A stretch of DNA of 5,429 nt from an uncultured Oscillospiraceae bacterium (GTDB taxonomy: Bacteria; Bacillota; Clostridia; Oscillospirales; Oscillospiraceae). Below, in pieces: positions 1-5,316 of this stretch (the stretch's first letter is position 1; each line of letters starts with the position of its first letter). The DNA lies in contig CAKTIH010000133.1 in NCBI GenBank assembly GCA_934565615.1, positions 1 through 5,429 of the forward strand. Direction: 5' to 3'. Below the pieces are notes generated by a model. That model was not told where the DNA came from. It worked only from the letters and a program-made list of their open reading frames with translations, and made no database searches. A program made the position numbers and the translations under genes.

Positions 1-269
1 CCGCCGTACATGTGGCGGGTCACGATCGCCGCAAGTCCAAGGAGCCTGTCCGTTATTCCGCACAGATTCATCAGGTTTCCGGCAAATATAAACAGCGGCA
101 CCGCCAGCAGGTTAACGCTCTGTATCTGGGACAGCGCGAGCTGTGCTATCTGAAGCATGGGGATCTCGGTGTGCTGAAGAAAATACGTCACGCCCGAGAT
201 GCCGACCGCAAAGGCCACCGGCAGTCCCATGAACAGCAGTATCAGAAAGACTATAAAAACGATTAGCAT
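1..269 (-). CDS. dctM: TRAP transporter large permease subunit DctM, 5' part only (gene runs off the left edge)
   Basis: This is the N-terminal 89 codons of the large membrane subunit of a TRAP transporter, the subunit that forms the substrate channel and uses a cation gradient to import an organic acid handed over by DctP. The frame is open to the window edge, so the 3' part (about 335 residues in a usual member of about 425) is missing here. Visible signs are a first hydrophobic helix at residues 1-24, the family hallmark LLAVPLFIFAGNLMN at about 54-68, followed by GITDRL, and the H-x-x-G-G-type turn at the edge (RHMYG). The ATG at 267-269 is preceded by GGAGGG at good spacing. It lies 33 bases after the cupin stop and is surely in the same operon. 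The family call is secure; the carried substrate cannot be read from this part. Confidence 0.94.
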   Translation of the reverse strand, partial: MLIVFIVFLILLFMGLPVAFAVGISGVTYFLQHTEIPMLQIAQLALSQIQSVNLLAVPLFIFAGNLMNLCGITDRLLGLAAIVTRHMYG

Positions 270-302
270 TTGTTTCCCTCCGAATCAGGCGGCGAAGCAA
301 TA

Positions 303-653
303 TCAGATCCTTCCGCCGAAATTAAAGGTTGGGCTGAACATAAACACGAACTCCATCGGAGTGTCTCCGGTGTTGCGGACCACATGCTCCACACCCGCTG
401 GGAAAACGACCGCGGTATTGGGTGCCAGAGGCTCGACGCTGCCGCCGACTATGGCCTCGCCGGTGCCCTTCATGACGAAGATTATCTCTTCCTCCGTCTC
501 ATGGGTGTGGGGGTCCATGAAGGTATGCGGCTCAACGATGGTCTTGCCGGTGGTTATCTTTTCGCTCTTATAGGCTTCCGCGCCGACAAAGACCTTGACG
601 GTCCTCTTCGGCAGTTCAAGGACGGTGCTTTTATCTTCAGTAATGGAATACAT
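303..653 (-). CDS. Small single-domain cupin protein encoded between dctQ and dctM
   Basis: A 116-residue protein of one cupin (double-stranded beta-helix) domain, with no signal peptide, so probably cytoplasmic. Cupin motif 1 is seen as PHTHETEEE, giving metal ligands His49, His51 and Glu55 or Glu56, followed by the usual Gly-rich turn (MKGTGEAIVGG). Motif 2 is seen as FPAGVEHVVRN, giving Pro85, Gly87, His90 and Asn94. All four expected ligands are present, so it should bind a divalent metal. Small cupins of this type act as isomerases, epimerases, dioxygenases or sensors of small acids; which one cannot be told here. Its ATG at 651-653 has AGGAGA upstream, 14 bases separate it from dctQ and 33 from dctM, so it is co-translated with the transporter. 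This position suggests it acts on, or senses, the imported compound. The placement between the two permease genes is unusual. Confidence 0.93.
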   Translation of the reverse strand: MYSITEDKSTVLELPKRTVKVFVGAEAYKSEKITTGKTIVEPHTFMDPHTHETEEEIIFVMKGTGEAIVGGSVEPLAPNTAVVFPAGVEHVVRNTGDTPMEFVFMFSPTFNFGGRI

Positions 654-667
654 AATTATCTCTCCTA

Positions 668-1222
668 TCAGTCAAGTACAATAGCGGATACGTTCTCGTC
701 GTTCTTTGCTTCCTCCAGATACTGCTCCGTATCCGACATTTTGGGTTCTCCCTTGATAACATATTTATAAAACTGGATCGCTGTGGTGATAAGCATAAGG
801 GTGCAGCCCACAGGCATGCACAGGGCTATCCAGCCGTAGCTGACTCCGGGCAGGGACGACCACGATCTGACCCATGAATGGCCGACGAGCCGTATGCTCT
901 CATATATAAACAGGCCGAGAAACGCCGCGATGAGAATATAGCATACGCAGAACAGCACGCGTTTCACCTTCGGCTTTACGCTGTCAATGATGATCTCAAC
1001 ATATACCAGCTTGTTTCTTCTGTAGGCAGTATCTGCGCCAAGAAACACGCACCATGCAAACATACAGAGAGCTATCTCGCTGATGCTCGTGAGCGGGTTG
1101 CCGACCGCTCTGCACACGGCACCCACACAAAGGATCAGGGTCGCCGATATGAGGCAGAACATGGCGATCGCTTCTTCAGCTTTGCACAGCCCATTATAGA
1201 ATCCGGTGATGAACTTTTTCAT
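668..1222 (-). CDS. dctQ: TRAP transporter small permease subunit DctQ
   Basis: A 184-residue integral membrane protein of the DctQ family, the small four-helix subunit that pairs with DctM in the TRAP membrane complex. Hydrophobic segments lie at about residues 19-39, 47-63, 87-107 and 127-150. Family signs include Glu49 at the head of helix 2, the FLGADTAYRR stretch after it (60-69), and SWSSLPGVSYGWI before helix 4. A charged, probably cytosolic tail of about 25 residues follows the last helix. It is rich in cysteine (ten residues), most of them in or near helices. The ATG at 1220-1222 sits behind a near-perfect AAGGAGG ribosome site. The gene is 64 bases after dctP, with a stem-loop in that gap, and 14 bases before the cupin gene. 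The family call is firm. Confidence 0.94.
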   Translation of the reverse strand: MKKFITGFYNGLCKAEEAIAMFCLISATLILCVGAVCRAVGNPLTSISEIALCMFAWCVFLGADTAYRRNKLVYVEIIIDSVKPKVKRVLFCVCYILIAAFLGLFIYESIRLVGHSWVRSWSSLPGVSYGWIALCMPVGCTLMLITTAIQFYKYVIKGEPKMSDTEQYLEEAKNDENVSAIVLD

Positions 1223-1244
1223 GAATGTGCCTCCTTAAGAAGTC

Positions 1245-1274
1245 GTCAGGGCAGAAGCATGTATCTGCCCTGAC
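1245..1274 (-). other. Intercistronic stem-loop between dctP and dctQ
   Basis: A perfect 11-base inverted repeat, GTCAGGGCAGA at 1245-1255 and TCTGCCCTGAC at 1264-1274, with an 8-base loop. It starts 12 bases after the dctP stop codon and ends about 22 bases before the dctQ start. There is no run of T after it in the transcribed direction; the dctQ ribosome site follows instead. It therefore looks like an mRNA-stabilising or processing hairpin at the end of dctP rather than a terminator. Such hairpins between a binding-protein gene and its permease genes are known to give excess binding protein; the role here is inferred. Confidence 0.8.
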
Positions 1275-1286
1275 TTGAAGCGCTGA

Positions 1287-2366
1287 TTATTTGCCGAGGT
1301 CCGCCTTCAGGCTGTTGACGGCGTCCACGATATCAAGAGTCTCATAGACCGCTTCGGCATTTGCCTTGAAAGCGTCGATATCAAGATCCTCATAGGGAAT
1401 GACTTCCATGCCCTTGTTGACCATCTCGGTGCGGTAGAAATCGTCAAGCTCGGCAAGGCGCTCGGAGGTGTACTGACCGGCGAGGTTGAACTCCTCAAGG
1501 ATGATGTCCTGGGCCGCCTGCGGCAGAGAGCGGAGCCACTGGCTGGAGACAACGACGCAGTTGGCAAGGTACACGTGGCGCGTCTCGGTCATGACGGAGA
1601 TGACCTCATAAATGGCGTTGTTGTAAATACTGCCGTAGTTCTGCTCGCAGCCGTCGACTATCTTGGTCTGGATGCCGGAGTACATTTCGCCGAACTCGAG
1701 CGCAACGGGAGTAGCGCCGAGAGCCTCAACGGTAGCGACCCAGACGGGAGCGGTCGCGGAGCGGAGCTGGACGCCCTTGAAGTCAGCGGGAGTAGTGCCG
1801 CCCTTGGTCGCGAAAACGTTGCGGTAGCCCTGGCAGAAGTTCCATGCCAGAACGGTCAGACCGTAGTTGTTTTCCAGATCGGCTTCCCAGCCCTGAACAG
1901 TGGGACAGTCCTTCAGTGCGGCGATATCGTCATAGCCTTCGATGACATAGGGAGCGGAGATGGCGGAAACGCCGTGGACGTAGTTGTCAAGACGGCCGGG
2001 GTCGCAGTACTGGGCGATGTTGGTGCCGAGACGGGCCTGCTCGAGAACATCTTCATTGCTGCCGAGAGTGTTGCTGGCATAGATCTCAACGGTCACTTTG
2101 CCGTTGGTGCGCTCAGCGATTCTGTCTGCCATGGCGACGAGCTCTTCATGAGGAACCTCGCTCTCGGAATGGGAGTGACCGAGTCTGAGGGTCACGGCAT
2201 CCATATCCGCAAAGGGATCGTCGGCCGCGGGAGCGGCTGCGGCTGCGTTATCCGCTGCGGGAGCTGCAGTCGCGGGAGCTGCAGTGGTGTTTGCCGACCC
2301 GCATGCTGCCAGAGCAAAGACCATTGCCGCAAGCAGAAGGATCGCTACGAGTTTGTTTGCCTTCAT
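1287..2366 (-). CDS. dctP: TRAP transporter substrate-binding lipoprotein DctP
   Basis: A 359-residue extracytoplasmic binding protein that captures the substrate and hands it to DctQM. Residues 1-21 are a lipoprotein signal peptide ending in the lipobox LAAC, with Cys22 as the lipid-anchored residue; this fits a Gram-positive cell. Residues 24-50 are a low-complexity Ala/Thr/Pro linker. The DctP fold follows: VTLRLGHSHSES (58-69), ERTNGKVTVEIY (85-96), LGSNEDV (101-107), GVQLRSATAP with Arg202, the family's carboxylate-binding arginine, then LGATPVALEFGEMYSGIQ (216-233) and VDGCEQN (237-243). The length is slightly above the usual 320-340 because of the linker. The ATG has AAGGAG upstream at good spacing. 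It is 63 bases after the VOC gene; a weak 5-base-stem hairpin (2404-2420) lies in that gap. The conserved arginine suggests a carboxylate ligand, but its identity cannot be named. Confidence 0.97.
   Translation of the reverse strand: MKANKLVAILLLAAMVFALAACGSANTTAAPATAAPAADNAAAAAPAADDPFADMDAVTLRLGHSHSESEVPHEELVAMADRIAERTNGKVTVEIYASNTLGSNEDVLEQARLGTNIAQYCDPGRLDNYVHGVSAISAPYVIEGYDDIAALKDCPTVQGWEADLENNYGLTVLAWNFCQGYRNVFATKGGTTPADFKGVQLRSATAPVWVATVEALGATPVALEFGEMYSGIQTKIVDGCEQNYGSIYNNAIYEVISVMTETRHVYLANCVVVSSQWLRSLPQAAQDIILEEFNLAGQYTSERLAELDDFYRTEMVNKGMEVIPYEDLDIDAFKANAEAVYETLDIVDAVNSLKADLGK
2256..2285 (-). repeat. Two tandem 15-base units coding TAAPA-TAAPA in the DctP linker
   Basis: Two in-frame tandem 15-base units with 14 of 15 bases identical (shared GCGGGAGCTGCAGT on the plus strand at 2257-2270 and 2272-2285). 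They encode residues 28-37, TAAPATAAPA, in the flexible stretch between the lipid-anchored Cys22 and the folded domain. Such short units can change in number by slippage, which would alter only tether length. Confidence 0.75.
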
Positions 2367-2429
2367 TTTCTTTCTCCTTTTTCTTTTGGTTTTAATATTT
2401 GTACTCCGGTCATATCGGAGCAGTTCACT

Positions 2430-2954
2430 TTATTTCTCGGGGTAGCTCTTTTTCCAGCTGCTCGGCGCAGAGACGGGGCTCTGGCCGTTGCCTATCTCGA
2501 GGTAGAACCCGAACTTATCGACGGTGTTGACGAAGGTGAACCTTGATTCAAACAGGCGTGCGCCGAAAAGAGGCGTCATGCCCATGTCCGAATACATCTT
2601 CACGGTGCTGTCAAACTTCTCGGGCGCTACCTTTTCCTTTATGTGGTGGAGTCCGGTGCCGTGCTTGGCAAGGAAATCACTGTAGAACGGGATGCCCTCG
2701 ATCGGCTGGATAAGCTCTATCTGTATGTTTTCAAAGCTGCATACGGCGCAATAGAACTTGAAGTGCGGCTCGCACAGGCCGGGGATGATTATCGGATCCT
2801 GCAGGGTCTCGTCGGAGTGCGTATAGAGATCCCAGGGGCCGAGCTTGAACAGGTCGACAAGCGCGTCCATCGTCTTGAAAATGTCCTCGCACATAATGCC
2901 GAGCTGGCAAATGTTGCGTTCGGAGCATAACTGCTTGAGCTGAGCAATGTCCAT
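2430..2954 (-). CDS. VOC-superfamily (glyoxalase / methylmalonyl-CoA epimerase-like) protein
   Basis: A 174-residue vicinal-oxygen-chelate protein with two beta-alpha-beta-beta-beta modules. Module 1 begins NICQLGIMCEDIFKTMD (14-30) and ends at IQIELIQP (78-85); module 2 begins GLHHIKEKV (101-109) and ends at FGFYLEIGN (148-156). Likely metal ligands are Gln17 (where many relatives have His), Glu80, His103 or His104, and Glu153. VOC enzymes of this kind epimerise, isomerise or cleave small acids or their CoA esters, so the exact reaction is open. I chose the ATG at 2952-2954: GGAGGG lies 6 bases upstream and the start is one base after the aldolase-like gene's stop, which is typical translational coupling. 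An ATG at 2997-2999 would add 15 residues and overlap the upstream gene by 44 bases without a better ribosome site. The protein is probably cytoplasmic and works with its neighbours on the imported compound. Confidence 0.9.
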   Translation of the reverse strand: MDIAQLKQLCSERNICQLGIMCEDIFKTMDALVDLFKLGPWDLYTHSDETLQDPIIIPGLCEPHFKFYCAVCSFENIQIELIQPIEGIPFYSDFLAKHGTGLHHIKEKVAPEKFDSTVKMYSDMGMTPLFGARLFESRFTFVNTVDKFGFYLEIGNGQSPVSAPSSWKKSYPEK

Positions 2955-2955
2955 T

Positions 2956-4323
2956 TTATCCCTCCAGTGCGGCGATGCATGCATCATAGGCTTCTTCAAA
3001 CTTGTCCATCATCAGGCAGTAGGGCGGGAAGCTCCTGATATCGTCCCAGGGGAACTCCTCCTCATAATATGCCTGGCGGAAAATCTTGCTCTTGTTAAGG
3101 ATGTCCATATCCGCAGCGGATATTTCATCGTGCATTGCGTCAACGAGCGGCTTCGGGTTGGCGTCAAAGTCCTTGACTACCTCGGGCATGATCGTGAAGG
3201 TCACGGGAAGCGCCATGTCGGTAGTGAAATTGTTGCGCACGCCCTGCGCGTCTCTTATGCCGGCGCCGTTGAGTTGGAGATTCAGGCCCCTTTCTCTGAG
3301 CAGCCTGTAGCACTTGCGGTAGATCATGCTGACAAGAAGCTCGCAGTATCTCTCGGGGTCGGCCACGCCCATAGCTTCAAACTCCGGTCTGGAATAGGTG
3401 CGCAGATGCACATCGACGATAACGAGCAGCCCCGCGGGGTCCCTGCCCTCGAGCGCGTCATAAAACTCGACATGCTGGCGGGTCGTGAAGTTCGAGGTGG
3501 CGCAGACACGGAGACGGGCATACTTTGCGGAAACTCTCTTTGCGGCGATAGCTGCCGCCGGGGTAGCGGGGACCTTGAAGGTTATATTGGGCGTCTCGGT
3601 CCCAAGCTCCTTCTTAAGGCCCTCATACCAGAAGCAGATCTCCTGCTCCATCGCGTCCGCGTCGTTCCAGTTCTTGGGGGAAACCTGAATGCTGGAAAAG
3701 CCGTACTGGCCGTCGGTCGCTTCAAATATTGGAGCGGTGTGGCGCGCCATCATTGCAACGACCTTCATGGTCAGCACCGACAGCAGCTTGACCGTGCTCA
3801 CATCGCCGTACTCGGCATTTGCTTCCTTGACGAGCGCGGCCCACTCTTCCGGATAATCCTTGCGGTAGCCGTTCACCTTGCCGGGGTTCGAGGTCGTGAA
3901 GGATGCGCCCCTTCTCAGGGAGTAATCGATCTCATCGCACTTGTCGTGTCCCCAGTAGATATTTAGCTTTCCCTCAAGAGTCGCCCTGCTTGCGGCCATC
4001 AGCTTGCACTGGCGGATATTCTCGACCTCGGCCTCCGCCGAACTGAGCTCTTCGGCAGTACCGTTGCCGGCAATAAAGCTTCTGCAGGCGTCGATCAGCG
4101 CGTCCTTTTCCTCCTTGGCAAGCCATCTGTCAAGCTTCCATGCGGTCAGGAACGACTGCGCGTCGATAAACATATCTGCCGCCCACCGAACGGCCTCGGC
4201 CTTGTTCCCGGAGGCGGCCAGTTTGTCAAGCTCCGAGAAGAACTCTTCCTTCGCTTTCAGGAAATCGCTCAGAGACGCGGCGAAAAGCACCCTCCTGCGA
4301 TGGATCAATTGTGAATCTTTCAT
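2956..4323 (-). CDS. Divergent transaldolase / fructose-6-phosphate aldolase-like (TAL/FSA) protein with an N-terminal extension
   Basis: A 455-residue protein; residues about 118-410 match the TAL/FSA TIM-barrel pattern, preceded by about 115 mostly helical residues that I do not recognise. Landmarks: CDEIDYSLRRGASFTTSNPG (129-148), matching the family's DEI...GVTTNPS; YGFSSIQVSP (207-216), matching GRVSTEV; ITFKVPAT (247-254) with Lys250 as the Schiff-base lysine; CATSNFTTRQ (274-283), matching the N-x-T...F-S-x-Q strand; VDVHLRTYSR (303-312), with Arg308; and LNGAGIRDAQ (351-360), with Arg357, matching the phosphate-binding A-S-x-R. Relative to E. coli TalB, the catalytic Asp17 appears to be Gly125 (Asp127 nearby), Glu96 is Gln213 and Ser176 is Val303. 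It probably does Schiff-base aldol chemistry, on an unknown substrate. First gene of the operon, cytoplasmic, with AAAGGA before the ATG at 4321-4323. The family call is good; activity is unsure. Confidence 0.9.
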   Translation of the reverse strand: MKDSQLIHRRRVLFAASLSDFLKAKEEFFSELDKLAASGNKAEAVRWAADMFIDAQSFLTAWKLDRWLAKEEKDALIDACRSFIAGNGTAEELSSAEAEVENIRQCKLMAASRATLEGKLNIYWGHDKCDEIDYSLRRGASFTTSNPGKVNGYRKDYPEEWAALVKEANAEYGDVSTVKLLSVLTMKVVAMMARHTAPIFEATDGQYGFSSIQVSPKNWNDADAMEQEICFWYEGLKKELGTETPNITFKVPATPAAAIAAKRVSAKYARLRVCATSNFTTRQHVEFYDALEGRDPAGLLVIVDVHLRTYSRPEFEAMGVADPERYCELLVSMIYRKCYRLLRERGLNLQLNGAGIRDAQGVRNNFTTDMALPVTFTIMPEVVKDFDANPKPLVDAMHDEISAADMDILNKSKIFRQAYYEEEFPWDDIRSFPPYCLMMDKFEEAYDACIAALEG

Positions 4324-4375
4324 ATTGGCATTCCTTTCTGACCATATATGTATAGCGGCATATTGGCCTTAATTT

Positions 4376-4392
4376 TGGTATACTGTATACAA
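4376..4392. promoter_or_regulatory. Operator 1, GTATAC-T-GTATAC palindrome at the operon promoter
   Basis: Plus-strand GTATACTGTATAC at 4378-4390 is a perfect 13-base dyad centred on 4384, with arms that extend imperfectly to TGGTATAC/GTATACAA. The minus-strand 15-mer TTGTATACAGTATAC (4392-4378) occurs again, base for base, upstream of the regulator gene. GntR/FCD regulators are known to bind short GT-rich/AC-rich palindromes of this kind. Its overlap with the -10 box points to repression. Confidence 0.75.
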
Positions 4393-4405
4393 TTTTGCTT
4401 CTCAA
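4377..4405 (-). promoter_or_regulatory. Main operon promoter (TTGAGA - 17 - TATACC)
   Basis: On the minus strand, a -35 box TTGAGA (4405-4400, five of six to consensus) is followed by a 17-base spacer and a -10 box TATACC (4382-4377, four of six). Transcription would start near 4370, giving a leader of about 47 bases before the aldolase-like gene. The -10 box and the downstream half of the spacer lie inside the palindromic operator, so a bound regulator would block RNA polymerase. Confidence 0.65.
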
Positions 4406-4454
4406 AAATGCCTTCCAAAAAACGTTTCTGATCTCCGTTTTCTTTCAGGCATTT
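4404..4454 (-). terminator. Intrinsic terminator of the GntR/FCD regulator gene
   Basis: Five bases after the regulator stop codon, the minus strand has AAATGCCT (4454-4447), pairing with AGGCATTT (4413-4406). An inner AAAGAAAACG/CGTTTTTT-type stem lies between them, and a run of five T ends at 4404. The stem is modest and has an internal loop, but the run of T is in the right place. The run of T abuts the -35 box of the next promoter, so regulator and operon are separate transcription units packed without spare space. Confidence 0.6.
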
Positions 4455-4458
4455 AAGA

Positions 4459-5112
4459 TCAAAGGTATCGCGTAATATCCTTTAGACTTTCGGTAAAGTG
4501 GATATCATTGCATTCCGCGGCTTTTTCGGCGTCGTTCTCGAGGTATGCGTTATAGATATTCGCGATCTCTCTGAGCGCATCCTTCGCCCTGTCCATAGAA
4601 TACTTGGGCTTGCCGCACATAAGGCTGGAATTTATCCTCAGAGAACGCGCGACCTCCTCAAGCTTCTTGTTGCCGCAGTTTGAAATATGTATGCTGTAAT
4701 ACGTCTCATCCAGCGCGCGGTATTCCTCCTCGCGCAGCTCGTCATTTCTGGTGGCGTTTTCTATCTTCTGAAGCTCAAGGCGTATCGCCATCTTCACTCT
4801 GGCATCACAGTTGAGAGCGGTCTTTCTCGCGACCATGCTCTCAAGATATGATCTGACCTCCCAGCAGTCATACACATCCTGAACGCTCAGCTCGGTAACA
4901 TAGACGCCGAAGCGCGGCTTGTGGGAGATATAGCCCTCGGTCTGAAGCACTCTCAGCGCCTCTCTGACTGGGGTACGGCTGACATTGAGCCTGCTGCACA
5001 AATCGTTCTCGGTTATTTTTTCTCCCGCGCGCAAGCTTCCGTTTTCTATTTCCTTGCGGATAAAATCCGCAACCTGTTCCGCAATGGGTTCCTGTTTTAT
5101 TTCAGTTATCAT
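4459..5112 (-). CDS. GntR-family transcriptional regulator with FCD C-terminal domain
   Basis: A 217-residue DNA-binding regulator. Residues 8-74 are the GntR winged helix-turn-helix: helices from IAEQVADFIRKEI, the recognition unit LNVSRTPVREALRVL (42-56), and the wing KPRFGVYVTE (65-74). The rest is an all-helical FCD domain, short enough to suggest the VanR-like six-helix group. These domains usually bind a carboxylate ligand through a metal held by Asp and three His. Here Asp135 and His205 align with ligands, but the D-x-x-F-H His is Tyr139 and the E-H His is Ile183, so metal binding looks weakened or changed. The ATG at 5110-5112 has a weak AGG ribosome site, implying low expression. It has its own promoter and terminator and sits just upstream of the operon, which carries an identical operator. 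It is most likely a local repressor; the effector is unknown. Confidence 0.95.
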   Translation of the reverse strand: MITEIKQEPIAEQVADFIRKEIENGSLRAGEKITENDLCSRLNVSRTPVREALRVLQTEGYISHKPRFGVYVTELSVQDVYDCWEVRSYLESMVARKTALNCDARVKMAIRLELQKIENATRNDELREEEYRALDETYYSIHISNCGNKKLEEVARSLRINSSLMCGKPKYSMDRAKDALREIANIYNAYLENDAEKAAECNDIHFTESLKDITRYL

Positions 5113-5171
5113 TTGCTAACCTGCTGCATCCTTATGTGCTTTATGTACAATGTTTCGTTCTGTCTGCATCA

Positions 5172-5200
5172 AAAATAGCAGACTCCACTGCCAATGTCAA
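5172..5200 (-). promoter_or_regulatory. Promoter of the GntR/FCD regulator (TTGACA - 17 - TATTTT)
   Basis: On the minus strand a perfect -35 box TTGACA (5200-5195) is followed by a 17-base spacer and a -10 box TATTTT (5177-5172, four of six). The start point would be near 5165, about 53 bases before the regulator ATG. The -10 box is flanked by a perfect 6-base inverted repeat (GTCTGC 5162-5167, GCAGAC 5178-5183). The GTATAC operator lies about 28 bases upstream of the -35 box. Confidence 0.7.
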
Positions 5201-5226
5201 CAAAAAACGACGGGGTTCGCCAAACT

Positions 5227-5241
5227 TTGTATACAGTATAC
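5227..5241. promoter_or_regulatory. Operator 2, GTATAC-A-GTATAC palindrome upstream of the regulator gene
   Basis: Plus-strand TTGTATACAGTATAC is identical over 15 bases to the operator at the main operon promoter (there on the minus strand). The 13-base core at 5229-5241 is a perfect dyad centred on 5235. The copy lies upstream of the regulator's -35 box rather than over it, so it could serve autoregulation from a distance, a loop with operator 1 about 850 bases away, or a promoter firing to the right. Confidence 0.75.
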
Positions 5242-5255
5242 ATTTTCGCGATAAT
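5227..5255 (+). promoter_or_regulatory. Possible rightward promoter overlapping operator 2
   Basis: On the plus strand TTGTAT (5227-5232), a 17-base spacer and GATAAT (5250-5255) form a candidate promoter with a good -10 box (five of six) and a poor -35 box (three of six). The -35 box is within operator 2. A transcript would start near 5262 and meet the intrinsic terminator at 5317-5351. No convincing reading frame follows, so this is tentative. Confidence 0.3.
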
Positions 5256-5316
5256 GTTTTCGGTCATTCCGCCGACCCTCGCCGCAGTCTCGAAAGGGTT
5301 CCTGCTCCGACGCAGC

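Noticed and set aside
2404..2420. Small inverted repeat CTCCG/CGGAG between the VOC gene and dctP
   Set aside because: Only five base pairs with no following run of T; too weak to call a terminator, and no clear separate dctP promoter was seen in the 63-base gap.
1575..2546. Long plus-strand open frame of 323 codons antisense to dctP
   Set aside because: It is a shadow of GC-rich dctP codons: its translation is low in complexity and Gly/Ala/Val-rich with no recognisable domain, and dctP on the other strand has a lipobox, ribosome site and full family motifs.
2947..3966. Long plus-strand open frame of 339 codons antisense to the aldolase-like gene
   Set aside because: No domain signs or ribosome site; the minus-strand protein matches the TAL/FSA motifs along its length.
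5114..5131. Six-codon frame before the regulator whose TGA overlaps the regulator ATG
   Set aside because: Its only purine-rich site (AAGG) touches the ATG directly, leaving no spacing; most likely chance.
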